Below are positions 14,579 to 27,085 of a stretch of DNA of 64,000 nt, one piece after another. The stretch is taken from assembly GCA_026261815.1 (NCBI GenBank), contig JAMPIT010000511.1:3333001-3397000 (forward strand), read 5' to 3'. This DNA comes from Monarcha castaneiventris obscurior (Eukaryota > Chordata > Aves > Passeriformes > Monarchidae). Positions within the stretch are counted from its first letter, which is position 1. Every line of letters begins with the position of its first letter. The translations under genes were made by a program, and so were the position numbers. The notes below the pieces were generated by a model. It saw nothing but the letters and a program-made list of their open reading frames with translations. It did no database searches and was not told the origin of the DNA.

Positions 14579-15010
14579 CTCTGTCACCCTGTGTCACACC
14601 TATACTCTCTGCCACCTGTCACACCTGTACCTCTGTCACCCCTCTGTCCTCTCCTAGACCCTTCTATCACCTGTGCGTCACACCTGCACCCTCCTGTCAC
14701 CCTGTGTCACACCTGTACCTCTGTCACCCCTCTGTCACCCCGTACCCTGTGCTGCCTGTACCCTGTCACACCTGTGTCACACCTGTACTCCTGTCACCTG
14801 TCACACCTGTACCCTGTGCTGCCTGTACTCTGTCACCCCTGTGCCCTCTGTCACAGCTGCACCCCCTGAAATCCCTTTGCCACGCCTGTACCCTTCTGTC
14901 ACCCCAGTGTCACACCTGTACTCCTGTCACCTGTCACACCTGTACCTCTGTCACCCCTCTGTCACGCCTGTACCCTGTCCCTGTGCCACCCCTGTGCCAC
15001 CCCTCCAGGC
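14579..15010. repeat. Degenerate continuation of the CACCTG minisatellite
   Basis: Less regular copies of cacacctgtac, ctctgtcacc and ctgtgctgcc continue from the main array, with spacers of variable length. They look like older, diverged units. Confidence 0.75.
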
Positions 15011-15157
15011 TCAGGGAAGGCCGGGCTGTGCTGGGCAGCCCTGGCTGAGCTCTGAGCTCCCCTTGGAGTAACTCCACGGTAAAAGTTTGGGCAGGGACAG
15101 ACCCGGATTTCCCTGGCTGGGTTTATTGGCTGCATTTTAACAAATGAAACCGCAGAA

Positions 15158-15200
15158 AATCTGTCTGTCTGTCCTGTCTGTCTGTCCTGTGTGTCCTGTC
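15158..15200. repeat. CTGT microsatellite
   Basis: This is a short run of ctgtctgtctgtcctgtctg type repeats. Confidence 0.8.
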
Positions 15201-16499
15201 ATTTGTTTGGATCTCACAGAGCTCGGCTGCGATCTGGGTCTAAACTTAGGCACAGAATAAATCACCGAGCTGCTGCTGCCGCTGCCAGAGGAGGTGTGGG
15301 AATGACTCACAATGCAGTTTATACCCAGGATGTGGCTGAGCCCCCGTGTCTGTGGGGGTAACTCCGGGGCCCAGCACAGCAGGGACAGGCAGGACAGGGC
15401 AAAGGTGGCACCTTGTGCAGAGCAGAGCTCCTCTGGAGCTGGGAATTCGGTGTGGTGGAAGTTCAGGAAGGCAGCCCAAGGTTTGCCACGCCAAGTTTGG
15501 GTTGTGCGGTGGAGTTGGACCAGGAGGGAGTGACAGGAAGGTGCTGCCACCACCTTTTCCCCCAGAAGGAGAGCTGGCAGTTCCAGGGCTGTTTGCTCCA
15601 TCCCTGGAACCCTCTGGAAACCCCTGCCCCTGCCGAAGGAATCCCTCAGTTCCTGGGATAAAACCCCCGAGTCCCTTGCTGGTCTGACTCTGTCAGAGAC
15701 TGTCTGGGGCGTTCTGGGGTTTCAGGAGATGTTTCTGCTTTTCAGATGGGAAGTTTACTTTTAGGATGGAGATGGTTTCTTTAATAACAAGGCTTTCCAG
15801 CTCTTTTCTGTGCCTGTTGTGTTTTGTGGGGGTGGGAGGGACTGGGATTTTCGCTGGGAATTGTGCTGCTGTTGCCGCTTTATCCTGGTGTCGTGGGCTT
15901 CAGATCACAGAACGCTCCGAGCCTTTTTGGGTTTATTTTGGGAGAGTTGCATCAGCTGTCACATTGCCCCAAGTGCCTCCCACTCCTTGAGCCTTCCCTC
16001 TGTCATTCCCCCCTGGGAACCAGTTTCTCCTCCTTGATTCTCTGCTGATAATCCCATGCTCAGGGGGTGCAGTGGGAGAGGCTGGGCTGTGAGTGAGGAG
16101 CGGCCGAATCTGTGGGGTTTATTCCTGGCTGAGTTCAGTTCCTCCCCCTCAGTGCCTCATCTTCATTTCGCCTCTCCAGCCTTGGCACTGCATTTTCCTC
16201 CCTGGCACAAAAGCTTTTCTTCTTCATTTCTCATTGAATTTGTGCAGAATTCCTTTTGGCTTTGTCCTGTGATCCCCTGGAAAAGGAACCTGTCCCAGCA
16301 TGTGCATGGGAATTATTTCACACATTTCCAGCACAGCTGTGCCAGCTGTGAAGGCAGCACGGGCCCCCCACTGTGCTCCAGATGTGGGCAGTGGGTGAAA
16401 ACAGAAGTGCCCGTGCACCAGGTGAGCCGGGGAGAACCAAGGACCTTGGAATTCCAGGTTCCTCTGGTTGATTTTATTTTCCTTTCTGGAGCTGAGCTG

Positions 16500-16762
16500 G
16501 GAGACCCCTTGAAACCATCAGCCCTTTCTGGAGCAGCATTTCTGAAATTCTTTCATTTCCTGAGACCCTCTGGAGCTGTCAGCCCTTTCTGGAGGGACAT
16601 TTCTGAAGTTCTCTCTTGTTTTCCTGTTCCTGAGATCCCTTGGAGCCATCAGCCCTTCCTGGAGCAGCATTCCTGAAATTCTCTCTTTTTTCCTGAGACC
16701 TCTTGGAGCCATCAGCCCTTCCTGGAGCAGCATTCCTGAAATTCTCTCGTTCCCACATTCTC
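16500..16762. repeat. Four-copy repeat of about 62-70 bp
   Basis: Copies start at gagacccc (16500), gagaccct (16562), gagatccc (about 16633) and gagacctc (about 16696). They share ccatcagccctttctggagc followed by agcatttctgaaattctctc. Confidence 0.85.
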
Positions 16763-19700
16763 TCCTTTCCCTGTTCCTGCAGAGAGCCGACTTTGGGGAA
16801 GGTTTCTGAAGGAATCAGCAGCGTTTCAGCAGCTCCTCTCAACTCCCTTTTCTCATCACCACATGCAGCTGACCCTCCCCTCCCCACCACCTGAATCCAT
16901 CTCTTAAGTGGCTCCCAATAGTCATTAAAGCTCTGGGATGCTGCGGGATCCCCTCTGGATGTGCTCATCCCATCCCTCTGGCCAGCCCCGCTCTGTTCCC
17001 GGCCTCGTGCTCTCAGAGCTGCGGCTCCTGGGGGTCACAGCTTCACATGGTGCCCGTGGTGCCTGGGGAGAAACTCCTCAGTGTGGGCTGCTAATGAACC
17101 AACCCCTTTTCTTTCTATCAAAGCAGCTTCTGATCCTGCCGTGGCGGCCTCGCAGCTTTCAGCTCCCAGTTTTCATCTCGGAGCTGCCTGTGAAGTCCAT
17201 GGAAAGGCTCTGGCTCCGGAGGGTCTGTAAGCCAGGATTGTGGGGGTTGGAATCTGGTTTTGGGGCTGCCCCTGCTGCTGCTGCTGCCTGTGCAGCTTTC
17301 TGGGATAACCCTGCAGGATCCTGCAGACTTTTCCCAGCACCCCAGTGTGGGTGGGAGCTGAGGAGGGTCCCTCTCTCTGCCCGCTGCGCCTCCCCAGCAG
17401 CTGCTGCTCCTCGCAGGGATTCTGAAAAGCAGATTGCTTCCAGTGATTCTCATCTCACACTTGCCACTCTCTGGCGGAATTTTTCCAGGCTGTAATTACT
17501 TTTATTTGCAAGCTGACAAGAATTATCCTGCCCTGGGCGCGCACGAGGCTGGAGCTGGGAAGGGTTTTGTGTGTCTTGAAAGAGCTTCTTTCATCACCAG
17601 TTAAAACCCAGAAAAACGGGGAAGTTTCCTTTCCCTGCGCAGTGATTTGAGCTTCCTCCTTGCAGGAACTCCTGGATGCTTTATGTGGAATATTCAGATG
17701 TTTTTCTTCTCCCATAGGACGGGGAAACATGGATGAAGTGGCTTTTGAAATCCCTATTTAAATGTCACTTACATCTTCTTGGGGATCTGGAAAATCAACT
17801 TCCTTATTTAATTCCGTCGTTTTTCTTCCCAAAGCGTTTATGTGTTTTTAATTGGAAATGAATCCCACAAAGGCTTCAAAGCCCTAAAACTTTGCTTTAG
17901 TAGGGAAGAGTCTTCCTGCCAAATCCCCTTCTCTTGGAAGGTGTCTTCCCTGCGGAGAACATTCTGGAGAAGTTGGAGCCAGAGCAGTTCCAGTTCCTGG
18001 GAGCTGTGGAGGTCCCATGGTGGGGAACTTCCAGCCTTTGGAATTCCTGCCCTCCAGGCCTTATTGAATATGGATTTTCTGTGTGAAGAGCAGGAATTTG
18101 TAGGTCAGGGAGCTGTTTCTCCCTGCTGGAGCCCTGGATTCCAGGAGGCAAAAGTGATGGCTTCCCAAGGGAATTCCAACCATCCCTGAGCATCCTGGGT
18201 GCTGTTGGGAAGTTCAGGGATTGGGAATACTTTGGACAGAGAAGTTCCTGCAGAGTGGTGCTGCCACGGTCCCAGTGCTCCTGGCACTGCAGAAATAACT
18301 GGGAAATGCTGGAAGGAAGGAAAAAATGGGATATGGAGGTGTTCCATAGTTTTTCATATATTCCTGGAGGGAAGGGAAGGTTTCACCTCCTTCCCGAAGT
18401 CGTGGCTGAACCTGGAGCCAGCAGAACCCCCTTTTCCCTGCCGTTCCTTCTCCTGGGAAGCATCTGCTTCCCAAATCCTGCCCTGGAACATGGCAGGGAG
18501 AGAGAAACTCCTGTGCCAGGGGACCCGTGAGCTCTCACCCTCGTGTTCCATCCAATCAAACAGGGTCAGATCCCATTCCCACTCTGACTTTTCCAGGCAT
18601 TCATGTGATGAATTCCATTTGCTGCACAGTGGAAAGCTTTTCATGAATATTCAGACTGGCAAAAAGATGCTTTTAGGCTGAACATGACCCTGATAATGGT
18701 TTAATTGCCCTTTTTATCCCAATTTGTCCCTTCTTTGTTGTTTGGTCACCTCAAGGGCAAAGATCCTCATGGAAAGGCCACTGCTGTATGCTCCTGCATC
18801 CCAAGGATGAGGTGTTGGCAGGGAAAAAACACCCCTGAAGGTCATTAATTCTTAATTTCTTCCTGTGCTTGTCCTGCAAACGCGTCAGAAGAGTCAAAAA
18901 TAGAGGTTTTTGCAGGAACCCTCAAGAGCTGTAATCTGAACAGAGGTTTTTTTGAGGCTGAGGCTGACACGCCTGGCTGGAAGCTGAGAAAAATACTGGA
19001 ACCTCCTTCAGGATGTGACCCAAAATCCAGCCTGTAAAGCAGTGAATAATACCCAGATTTGGTGGGGGAAGGAGACTCGAAGTGAGTGCAGGGGATGTTT
19101 CGGGTTGTGAAAAGTTGGAAATTTGGGATGCTCTTGAAAACTCCGTGTGTTCCTGTGCTGTCACAGCGAGCTCTGATTCTCCCGGCTGAAGCACGGATTT
19201 GGTGGGAAAGATCAGTGCCTTCACTGCGAGGTGTTCAGGAGCTGTCTCTGCCTTCCCACTGCGTTTTCCCGTGTTCAGACACCAATTCCTGTCATTTTCG
19301 GGAGGCTGTGCCTGTGTGGGGAGGTCTCCCTTTGCACGGGGATCCAGCTCGCTCGGGGAGCTGCGTTTTGGTGTCAGGATGTGTCTGCCAGAGCTGATAA
19401 CAGTCGTGTTCTACAGCGCTCCTTATCAGCAGCTTCAAAGGGAGCGGCGCCGACACCTCGGCTGCTTTCAAAGGCCTCTCCCTGCTGGGCTTTCTCCAGG
19501 CCCCACTCAGGGATGTTTTTCTCCTATGTACAAGTTGTTCCAAGGATGGAATCGCTTCGTTTTCAGATGTCAGCTGCCTGACAAAATCGGGTTTAAATGC
19601 TCTTTGCCTGCTGGGCTTCCCTGGCTGGGTTCGCTGCTCCCCTGGATCCCAGCCCTTCCCTGGGCTCGCTTTCCCTCACTCCTTGGAGGTGGGAACCACC

Positions 19701-19894
19701 ACTGATGGATCCATTCTGAGCTGAATTCATCCCTCTGCTGTTAAAAGGATTTTTTGGGAGATGTCTGGGCCTCAGGGCAGGAAAATGTCAGCGTTTCAAA
19801 GAGCAGGGAAACGCTGACGTGCGTTGGTGCAGCTCCTCTTGAGAGGGCAGAGGAAACAAAGTGTGGCCACAGCATGGAAAACTCCTGAAGTTTA

Positions 19895-20125
19895 GAATTG
19901 GAATTGTGTTTTCAGAGCTGGTATTTGTTACTCCCGTGTTGTTTTCAGAGCTGGTATTTGTTAATCTTCTTGTGTTTTTGGAGCTGGGCTGTTGTGTTTG
20001 TTACTCCTGTGGTGTTTTTGGAGCCGGGCTGTTGTGTTTGTTACTCCTGTGGTGTTTTCAGAGCTGGTATTTGTTAACCCCGTTGAGTTTTCACAGCAGT
20101 CTGTTGTATTTGTTCCTCCTGACAT
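19895..20125. repeat. T-rich repeat of about 35-40 bp, six units
   Basis: Units follow the pattern gtgttttcagagctggtatt then tgttactcc, with alternating variants (tttttggagctgggctgttg). The outermost copies are diverged. Confidence 0.8.
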
Positions 20126-21131
20126 CTCCAGAAATACCTGGCATCTCTATGTCTTGACACATCTGGAGTACAAATCCCTATCTGTCTCTTTATTATTTAG
20201 CCAAACTCCTCAGTTTTCCAGCTCTAGTCCAGGCCTGGGGGTTTCTTGTCCTTGAGTCCCAACCCTGCAGTTCATGTGGCAAAATCTGACCCCTGTTCCT
20301 GTTGTTTGCTTTGCTGCTGCTGCTTTAAAAGCTGGAGGTGCCCTGGCAGGGATCAGTGCGATGACGAGGGAAGTGCAGGGTCTGTTTTCCATTCCAGATC
20401 CCTGAGCTGTTCCCGGGGGAGTTGCTGGATTCCTGAAGGGAGAGGGAATTGCCCAACTTTGTCCCAGGGATCCAAACTTTGGGATTGTTTAATGCAGCCT
20501 CACCTGAGCAGGGTCAGATCTGAGGGGTGAAAGCCCAGCTGAGCATCCTCAGGGGCAGATTTGCCTTTTGAGGGCTTGCTGTTTCCTTAAGGAACTAGTC
20601 CAAAACGTGAGAATGAGCTGTCAGGCAGGAACGGGAGGCATTTCTGTGATAATCATGAATTCCACAAGCTTCAAAATCCAGTGCTTTCCTGCCTGCCCTG
20701 GGAGCTGCCACCTCTGCTGGCTCCTGGCACGGGGACGGTTTTGTCTCCCAGACTGAAATCTGGTCCTGTCAGCTGTTAAATGCGGGCACTTAAGCCGAGG
20801 ATCTGAGCTCAGATCAGGCTGCCCAAAGCCCAGATGGAGGCAGCTCCTGGGGCTGGATGCAGGGAATTGCTGAGCTCTGCTCCTTGGCACAGCTCTGCTC
20901 TGTCCTGGCAGGTCGGGATCTCTTTAGCTCCTGCAGGGCCCGGCTCTGATACTCTTGGCTGTTTTTCAGCAGGGATTGGTTGATTTTTGCTTCCTGGGGA
21001 CCTTTCTTGTGGCTGGATTTGGAGTGGGGATCAGGAGGATGCCTGGGGCATCAGTAAATATTGGAGGATTAGGAATAAACAAAATGCTGTTGATAATTCA
21101 TGTCCAAGGCCTGCTTTCCTGGCTGGAATTC

Positions 21132-21585
21132 CCACAGAATCATGGAGTGGTTTGGCTTGGAAGGGAACTTAAAACTCATCCAGTGCCACCCCCTTCCATG
21201 GCAGGGACACCTCCCACTGTCCCAGGCTGCTCCAAGCCCCATCCAGCCTGGCCTTGGGCACTGCCAGGGATCCAGGGGCAGCCACAGCTTCTCTGGGCAC
21301 CCTGTGCCAGGGCCTCCCCACCCTCCCAGGGAGGAATTCCTTCCCAATATTCCCTCCTGAGCCCTTTTCTCCATCTGTAAAAGAGGAGCAGTGGCACCTG
21401 AATCTGTAAAATTCTGGAATTCCGGGAGGGTTTGGGTTGGAAGGGAGCTCCAAGCCCATCCATTCCCATCCCATCCAACCCTCCCCCTGTCCCAGGGTGT
21501 TCCAAGCCTCTTCCAACCTGGCCTGGGACATTTCCAGGGCTGGAACATCCACAGCTTCTCTGGAAAATGCAATAAACTGTTATAA
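21132..21585 (-). mobile_element. Dimeric CR1 (copy 1)
   Basis: Two CR1 3' ends lie head to tail on the minus strand, joined by a linker of about 47 bases (ctgtaaaagaggagcagtgg then cacctgaatctgtaaa, 21375-21410). The first part contains gcagccacagcttctctggg, and the second starts at gggagggtttgggttggaag. The same chimera recurs at 56830-57270. Confidence 0.8.
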
Positions 21586-22484
21586 AACCTGAAAACTCCA
21601 TCAGCCCTTTCCATGCTTTTAAAACAGTTCTGTTCCTTTGATAATTCCCAGTTGGAGCACAGGGGGAATTCCCATCTCTTCCTGCTCTCCTTTATCCCTT
21701 TGTCTTTCTCCCACTCTTTCTAAATTAATTTTATAATCATCCTTTAAATGATGGAGCAGCTCAAATTAGCTCTTTTAGCTGGAATTACCTGCATTAAAGA
21801 TCTCCCTTAAAAAAGAAAGGCATAAAGGTAATTAATAGCTTCAATTATTATAATGGGGCTTAGCTTGTGCTTTTCTCTTAGAAAAACCTGGTTTTGATAA
21901 GTCAGCTGTTCTTAAAAGGGGAAAAAAAAATAACAGAAGTGCTTCAGGCTGGAAGTTGGCACGAAGGAATTTGGAAATCAGGTTGTTCCCTGTGTAATGT
22001 GAGAGAATAAATTCCTCCCATTGATCCTGGAGCAGTGCCCTGTGCTCCCAACAGCCCGGTGGGAAGGGGAGTGTTCAGAGAGGATTTGGGGTTTTTGCCC
22101 GTTTTTTTTGCTTTATATGAGTTTAAAAACCAAAGGATATTTGTTCAAAGCCACCCTGGAATTTGTGGAGCCTGGAAGTGAATCAAAGGCAAGGGGAAAC
22201 GAGAGGGAGATCTTGAAAGAAGTTTCAGAGCCGCTCTGTGATGGATGAGGGGGAGGCTGGGGATGGCAGAGCTGCTCTGGGGGAGCGGGGCAGGAGCTGG
22301 GTGATGGAACAGGGGCCAGGGAACGGGGCCGGGAGCTGCTCCCAGCTCCCCTCAGCCCCGGGACTCCGGGTGCTGCCCCGGGGAGGGAGCCCAGGCTGGG
22401 ATGGGTGGGAGGGGACCTGGGGATGCCCAGGGCTCCCGGCTGGTCCTTTGGGTTTGCTTCTGCTGCTGCTGGGCACCTGGGTGC

Positions 22485-23350
22485 TGGGTGGGTGGGTGCT
22501 GTGCCCAGCTGGGTGCTGCATCCTGTGCCCAGGTGGGTGCTGTGCCCATCTGGGTGCTGCTCTCAGGTGGCTGCTGTGCCAGGTAAATCCTGTATCCAGG
22601 TGGGTGCTGTGCCCAGGTGGGTGCTGTGCTCAGGTAGATGTTGGCCCAGGTGGGTGCTGTGCCCAGGTGGGAGCTGCATCCTGTGCCCAGCTGGGTTCTG
22701 TGCCCAGGTAGATGCTGTGCCAGGTAACTCCTGAATCCAGGTGGGTTCTGTGCCCCAGCTGTCTGCTGTGTTCTGTGCCGGGTGGGAGCTGTGTCCTGTG
22801 TCCAGGTAGATGTTGTGTTCTGTGCCCAGGTGTGTCCTGTGCCAGGTGTGTGCTGTGCCAGGTGGGTGCTGTGTTCTGTGCTCAGCTGGGTGCAGTGCCA
22901 GGTAAATCCTGTATCCAGGTGTGTTCTGTGCCAGGTGGGTTCTGTGTCCTGTGCTCAGGTGGGTGCTGTGTTCTGTGCCAGCTGGGTGCTTTCCAGGCAA
23001 ATCCTGTGCCCAGGTGTGTCCTGTGCCAGGTGGGTGCTGTGTTCTGTGCCCAGGTGTGTCTTGTGCCCAGCTGGGTGCAGTGCCAGGTAAATCCTGTGCC
23101 CAGGTGGGTTCTGTGCCGGGTGTGTTCTGTGTTCTGTGCCCATTTGTGTTCTGTTCCCAGGTATGTTCTGTGCCAGGTAAATCCTGTGCCCAGGTGGGTT
23201 CTGTGCCCAGGTGTGTTCTGTGCCCAGGTGGGTTCTGTGCCGGGTGGGTTCTGTGTTCTCTGCCACCTGGGTGCTGTGCCAGGTAATTCCTGTGCCCAGG
23301 TGTGTCCCTTGCTCAGGTGTGTCCTGTGCCCAGGTGTGTTCTGTGCCCAG
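22485..23350. repeat. CAGGTG-rich minisatellite, about 17-bp units
   Basis: About fifty units of the type gtgctgtgcccaggtgg vary to ctgtgccaggtaaatcc and ctgtgttctgtgcc. Most units have CAGGTG or CAGGTA. On the minus strand this gives CACCTG, the same core as the array at 13.56 kb but inverted. Open frames across it are periodicity artefacts. Confidence 0.93.
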
Positions 23351-23724
23351 CTGGGTGCCCACACCCGCTGTTGGTGCTGCCAGTTCTGCTGTCCCAGTGC
23401 AAACTGGAGCGTTCCCAGTGAAACCTCCCTGGCTTTGCCTTTTCCTGCTGGTGAGCAGTGCCAGCACTGCCTGGATCCCTGTTCCAGCCCAGCCCCTGTG
23501 GGATTTGGGGAGGCTCCTTGGTTCCATGTGGGTGAGCTGTGCTTGGGAAGTGGCTCCTGATTCCAGGGGATCACCCTGGGCTGGGCAGCTCTCTCTGGTT
23601 TGTTTGATGTGCACAGGCTGAGGGAAGCTCAGGACAAATCTGCTGCTCTTTTTAAACTCGGCTGTTTCACCCTCGGATTTGAGCCTCATCTCTAGTTTAA
23701 GAGAGGAGAAGCGTCTGAGTGTGA

Positions 23725-23780
23725 TGCTGCGCTTGATCATCTTAAAACTCTTTTCCAACCTTGCCAGTTCCATGATCTGT
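23725..23780 (+). mobile_element. Short CR1 3' tail
   Basis: The segment tgatcatcttaaaactcttt, then tccaaccttgccagttccatgatc, resembles a diverged CR1 terminus. Confidence 0.4.
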
Positions 23781-25017
23781 GTTGCCACATTCCCTCAAAA
23801 ACCTGTTTAAAAGCAGAAACTGAAGCAGGAGGGGCTGTGCTCAATATCTGCCCCCCCAGAAACTCAAAGCAGAACAATCTCAGTGATTGGCATTTAGAAC
23901 ATTCTGTCATTGATTATTTTTTCTCTCCGGCTTTTAAGGAGTTATAGATTCTTCAGCCTGAAATTAATGTATTGGAATTTCTGTGGGCAGAATAAAGCCC
24001 TCATTAAATTTTGCAACGTATCAAACAGCTTGCAATTAAAATTCATTTTGAGGCGAGTTAGCAGAAGTTTTGTTAATGTTTAGCATCTTTATGGGTGTCA
24101 TTCTTTGGAAATTTGGACTAATTGAGTCCAAAGGGACAAACTCCCGGATTCTGCATTTGCTGTGGATGCCAGGCCTCGCTTCGCTTTTGGCATTTTTCCC
24201 CTTCCTTTATGCAAGTTCTGATTTTTGCAAGTTGCCAGGAAAGTAACTTATTTTGGTTTTTTCTGCCAAATTGCCGAGAATCCATCTTCCTAAATCTCGG
24301 AAAGACTGCAGCAAATCTCTGGGAAAGACAAGCAAGGCTCCACTGACTCCAAGGTGTTCGTTGCTGTGAAATATGGGAGATTCCAAATCGGATTTTTTAG
24401 GTTTTCCTTCTAAAAAGGTTGTTCAGAACAAGCTGCTCTGGGCATGCAAAAGCCTTGGCTGGGCTCATGTTTGTATCCTGAAGTTGGGAGGTTTCCTTGA
24501 CTGGAGCATAAACCAGCCTGAAACATTTGGGATGTGAATTTTCGTGTTTCTTACTCCCCTTAAATCTTTCCCCTGAGATCCCAAAGCAGTTCCCAGGAAG
24601 CAGAAAAAGCAGTGGGAATTATTTCCCTGTGGAATCCGAGACCAGAACCTGACCTGGCAGAGCTTTAAAATTCCCCTGGAGGAGGAGAGGTCAGTTTGCA
24701 GAGTTGGTGCTTTGAAGACTCTTCCCAGCAAAGCCAGATTGAATTTATCCCAAATTTATCCAATCCAGGGTAAAATCTGGAGCAGGGCTGCACTCCTCGA
24801 GCACCATCAGCAACATCCCACTCGGAATTGGCTCTTAAGGCACTTCATTGATTGAAGGGGGAGAGAGTTCATCTAAACTGGGGATAATTCTGGGAACTTC
24901 CTGGCGGATTTGGCTGCTCTGAGGCTGCTCCAGGCTTTGATTTAAAGGCAGCAGCACAAATGAAGCTGTCACTGCCCGGGGCTGGAGCTGCGGAGTCTCC
25001 GAGCACTGGGGTCCTGC

Positions 25018-25570
25018 ACAGGTGGTGCTCAGATGCTCCTAGAAGATGAGGAATTCCAGAGAATTCCTGGAGGTCTGGCGAAGGAGGTGCTCAGATCCTC
25101 CTAGGACACGTGGAATTCCACAGAATTCCCGGAGGTTCTGCAAAGGAGGTGCTCAGATCCTCCTAGAACATGAAAAATTCCAGAGGAGTCCAGGAGGTCC
25201 TGTGAAGGAGGTGTTCAAATCCTCCTAGAACACATGGAATTCCAGAGAAGTCCAGGCTGGCTGTAAAGGAGGTGCTCAGCTCCTCCTAGAACACATGGAA
25301 TTCCACAGAATTCCCGGAGGTCCTGCAAAGGAGGTGCTCAGATCCTCTAGAACACATGGAATTCCAGAGAATTCCAGGAGGTCCTGCGCACGAGGTGCTC
25401 AGATCCTCCTAGGACACGTGGAATTCCAGGGAATTCCAGGAGGTCTTGCACAGGAGGTGCTCAGATCCTCCTAGGACACATGGAATTCCAGAGAACTCCA
25501 GGAGGTCCTGTGAAGGAGATGCTCATATCCTCCTAGGACACGTGGAATTCCAGAGAAGTCCAGGCTGGCT
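25018..25570. repeat. 61-bp minisatellite, nine units
   Basis: Units begin at ggtgctcagatcctcctag and contain acacgtggaattccagagaa, then a ggaggtcctgcaaagga-like end. Starts near 25025, 25086, 25147, 25208, 25270, 25332, 25394, 25456 and 25517 give a 61-62 base period. Several units carry paired EcoRI-like gaattc sites. Confidence 0.93.
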
Positions 25571-27030
25571 GCAGCTGGTTGTGTCCTGCCAGGTGACACT
25601 GCTGCCACACCCTGCCTGGTCCAGGACCTGCATGGAATCTCTCCGTCCCCGGGGCAGGACATGGTGTCTCCCTCTGAAGTGGATGAAATTCCCCCTTTTC
25701 CAGCCTCCCTCAGAGTGGGACTGTGCCCGTGAGGTCCCTCAGCTGCTCCCAGGGGTTTGTGCAGGGCTCTGTCCCATCTCCCACCTCATTCATGAAGGAT
25801 CATCACTGGCCCCACGTTGTGAAGGTGGATTTTTTTTTTTCCCAGCAGAAAGTGGACTCAGTGTCTGCTGCCTTTCCCAGAATTCTGCCTCATTTCAGAC
25901 TGGAGAATGTTCCACGAGTTTTTATCAGCTCAGACCCTGGGAAACAGGGAATGATAGGTGAGTGAGCAGTGCCCCAACTCCCATCAGCCGAGGGGACAGA
26001 GTGCAGAAGGTGCACGTTGAACTCTGAGGAGCTGGGAGAGGGAGAGAAGCTCGGAGCAGCAAAGGGCAGACGGAAAGCAGCTGTAAAAAGCGGGAAATAA
26101 TAAAGCAGAACCCACTGGCAGCGCTCAGGAGTTCCTGCAGCTGGGAAGACTTCACGTCACGTTAAGGTCACCCACAGAGGCTTGTGCAAAAAACCATTTT
26201 GCCCTTGTGCAGTTCTCACTCTGCTGCCTTGGCAGCTCAGATCTCTGCACTCGGGGGTCGAGGGCTCTTCATCTTCCCGGGAAAGCCGCGGAGCACCGGG
26301 GCCCGGAGCAGCCCCGGCCCGGCTCAGCCCAGGTTGTGATGCTCAGCCCTGCCCAGCCCTCCCCTCCCCTCAGGAGCTTTGGTCTCCTGGTGGAGCTGCT
26401 CTGGAGAGCAGCAGGGAAGGATTGATGTGTTTGTTGTGTCTGGGAGGCAGGGCTGGGTCTCTCTCAGCACCGGGATTAAGGCAGGCGGGGAACTCTGCCG
26501 TGATTCCTCAAGGATCGGGGTCATTCCAGGAGGTTTGTTCACCCCTGGCCGTGTAAACCTTTCAGGGACTGAGTGGGGTGTGTGTTCTTCTCTTCACACA
26601 CTCCCAGGAACAGGGTGGGGTTGTGGGGGTGGCTGTGCAGGCCAGGAGTTGGACATTGATGATCCCTGTGTGTCCCTTCCAGCATATTCCATGATATTCG
26701 GGATGTTCCTTGATTCCATGGTGGTGTTCATGTGTGCGTGCCCATCTTCACCCTCCTGGTGCAGCCAATAACGTGGATCATCCAAATAAGTTCATCCCCA
26801 GTTTGAAGATGGCAGCTTTGCCATCCCCATCTCAGTCACATCCAACTTTATCAGCAGCCACTGGGACTCTGCAGCTGATGGGGACAGGGTAGAAAATGAA
26901 CTTTGTCAATTCAAGCAATTTCTTAACCATAATTAATCGCTTTTTACCTGGGGGCTGGGCTCTCCTTTAGGGCAATCTGATGACAGTTTTATTTTTCACA
27001 TAGAAGAGAAATGAATATTTTTTTAACCCT

Positions 27031-27085
27031 AGAATGGTTTGGGTTGGAATGGGTCTTAAAGATCATGTAATTCCAACCCCAAACA
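27031..27085 (-). mobile_element. Short CR1 3' tail
   Basis: The stretch agaatggtttgggttggaat, followed by gggtcttaaagatcatgtaa, is a CR1 terminus. Confidence 0.65.

Noticed and set aside
13326..14657. 443-codon open frame rich in Cys, His, Thr and Val
   Set aside because: It lies almost entirely in the CACCTG minisatellite. All frames are open there because the unit lacks stop codons, and there are no splice or domain signals.
22712..23788. Cys-rich + frame and Thr/His-rich - frame
   Set aside because: They are read-through of the CAGGTG minisatellite.
25018..25570. CRISPR-like regular array
   Set aside because: The whole unit repeats, with no unique spacers between conserved repeats, and the host is a vertebrate genome.
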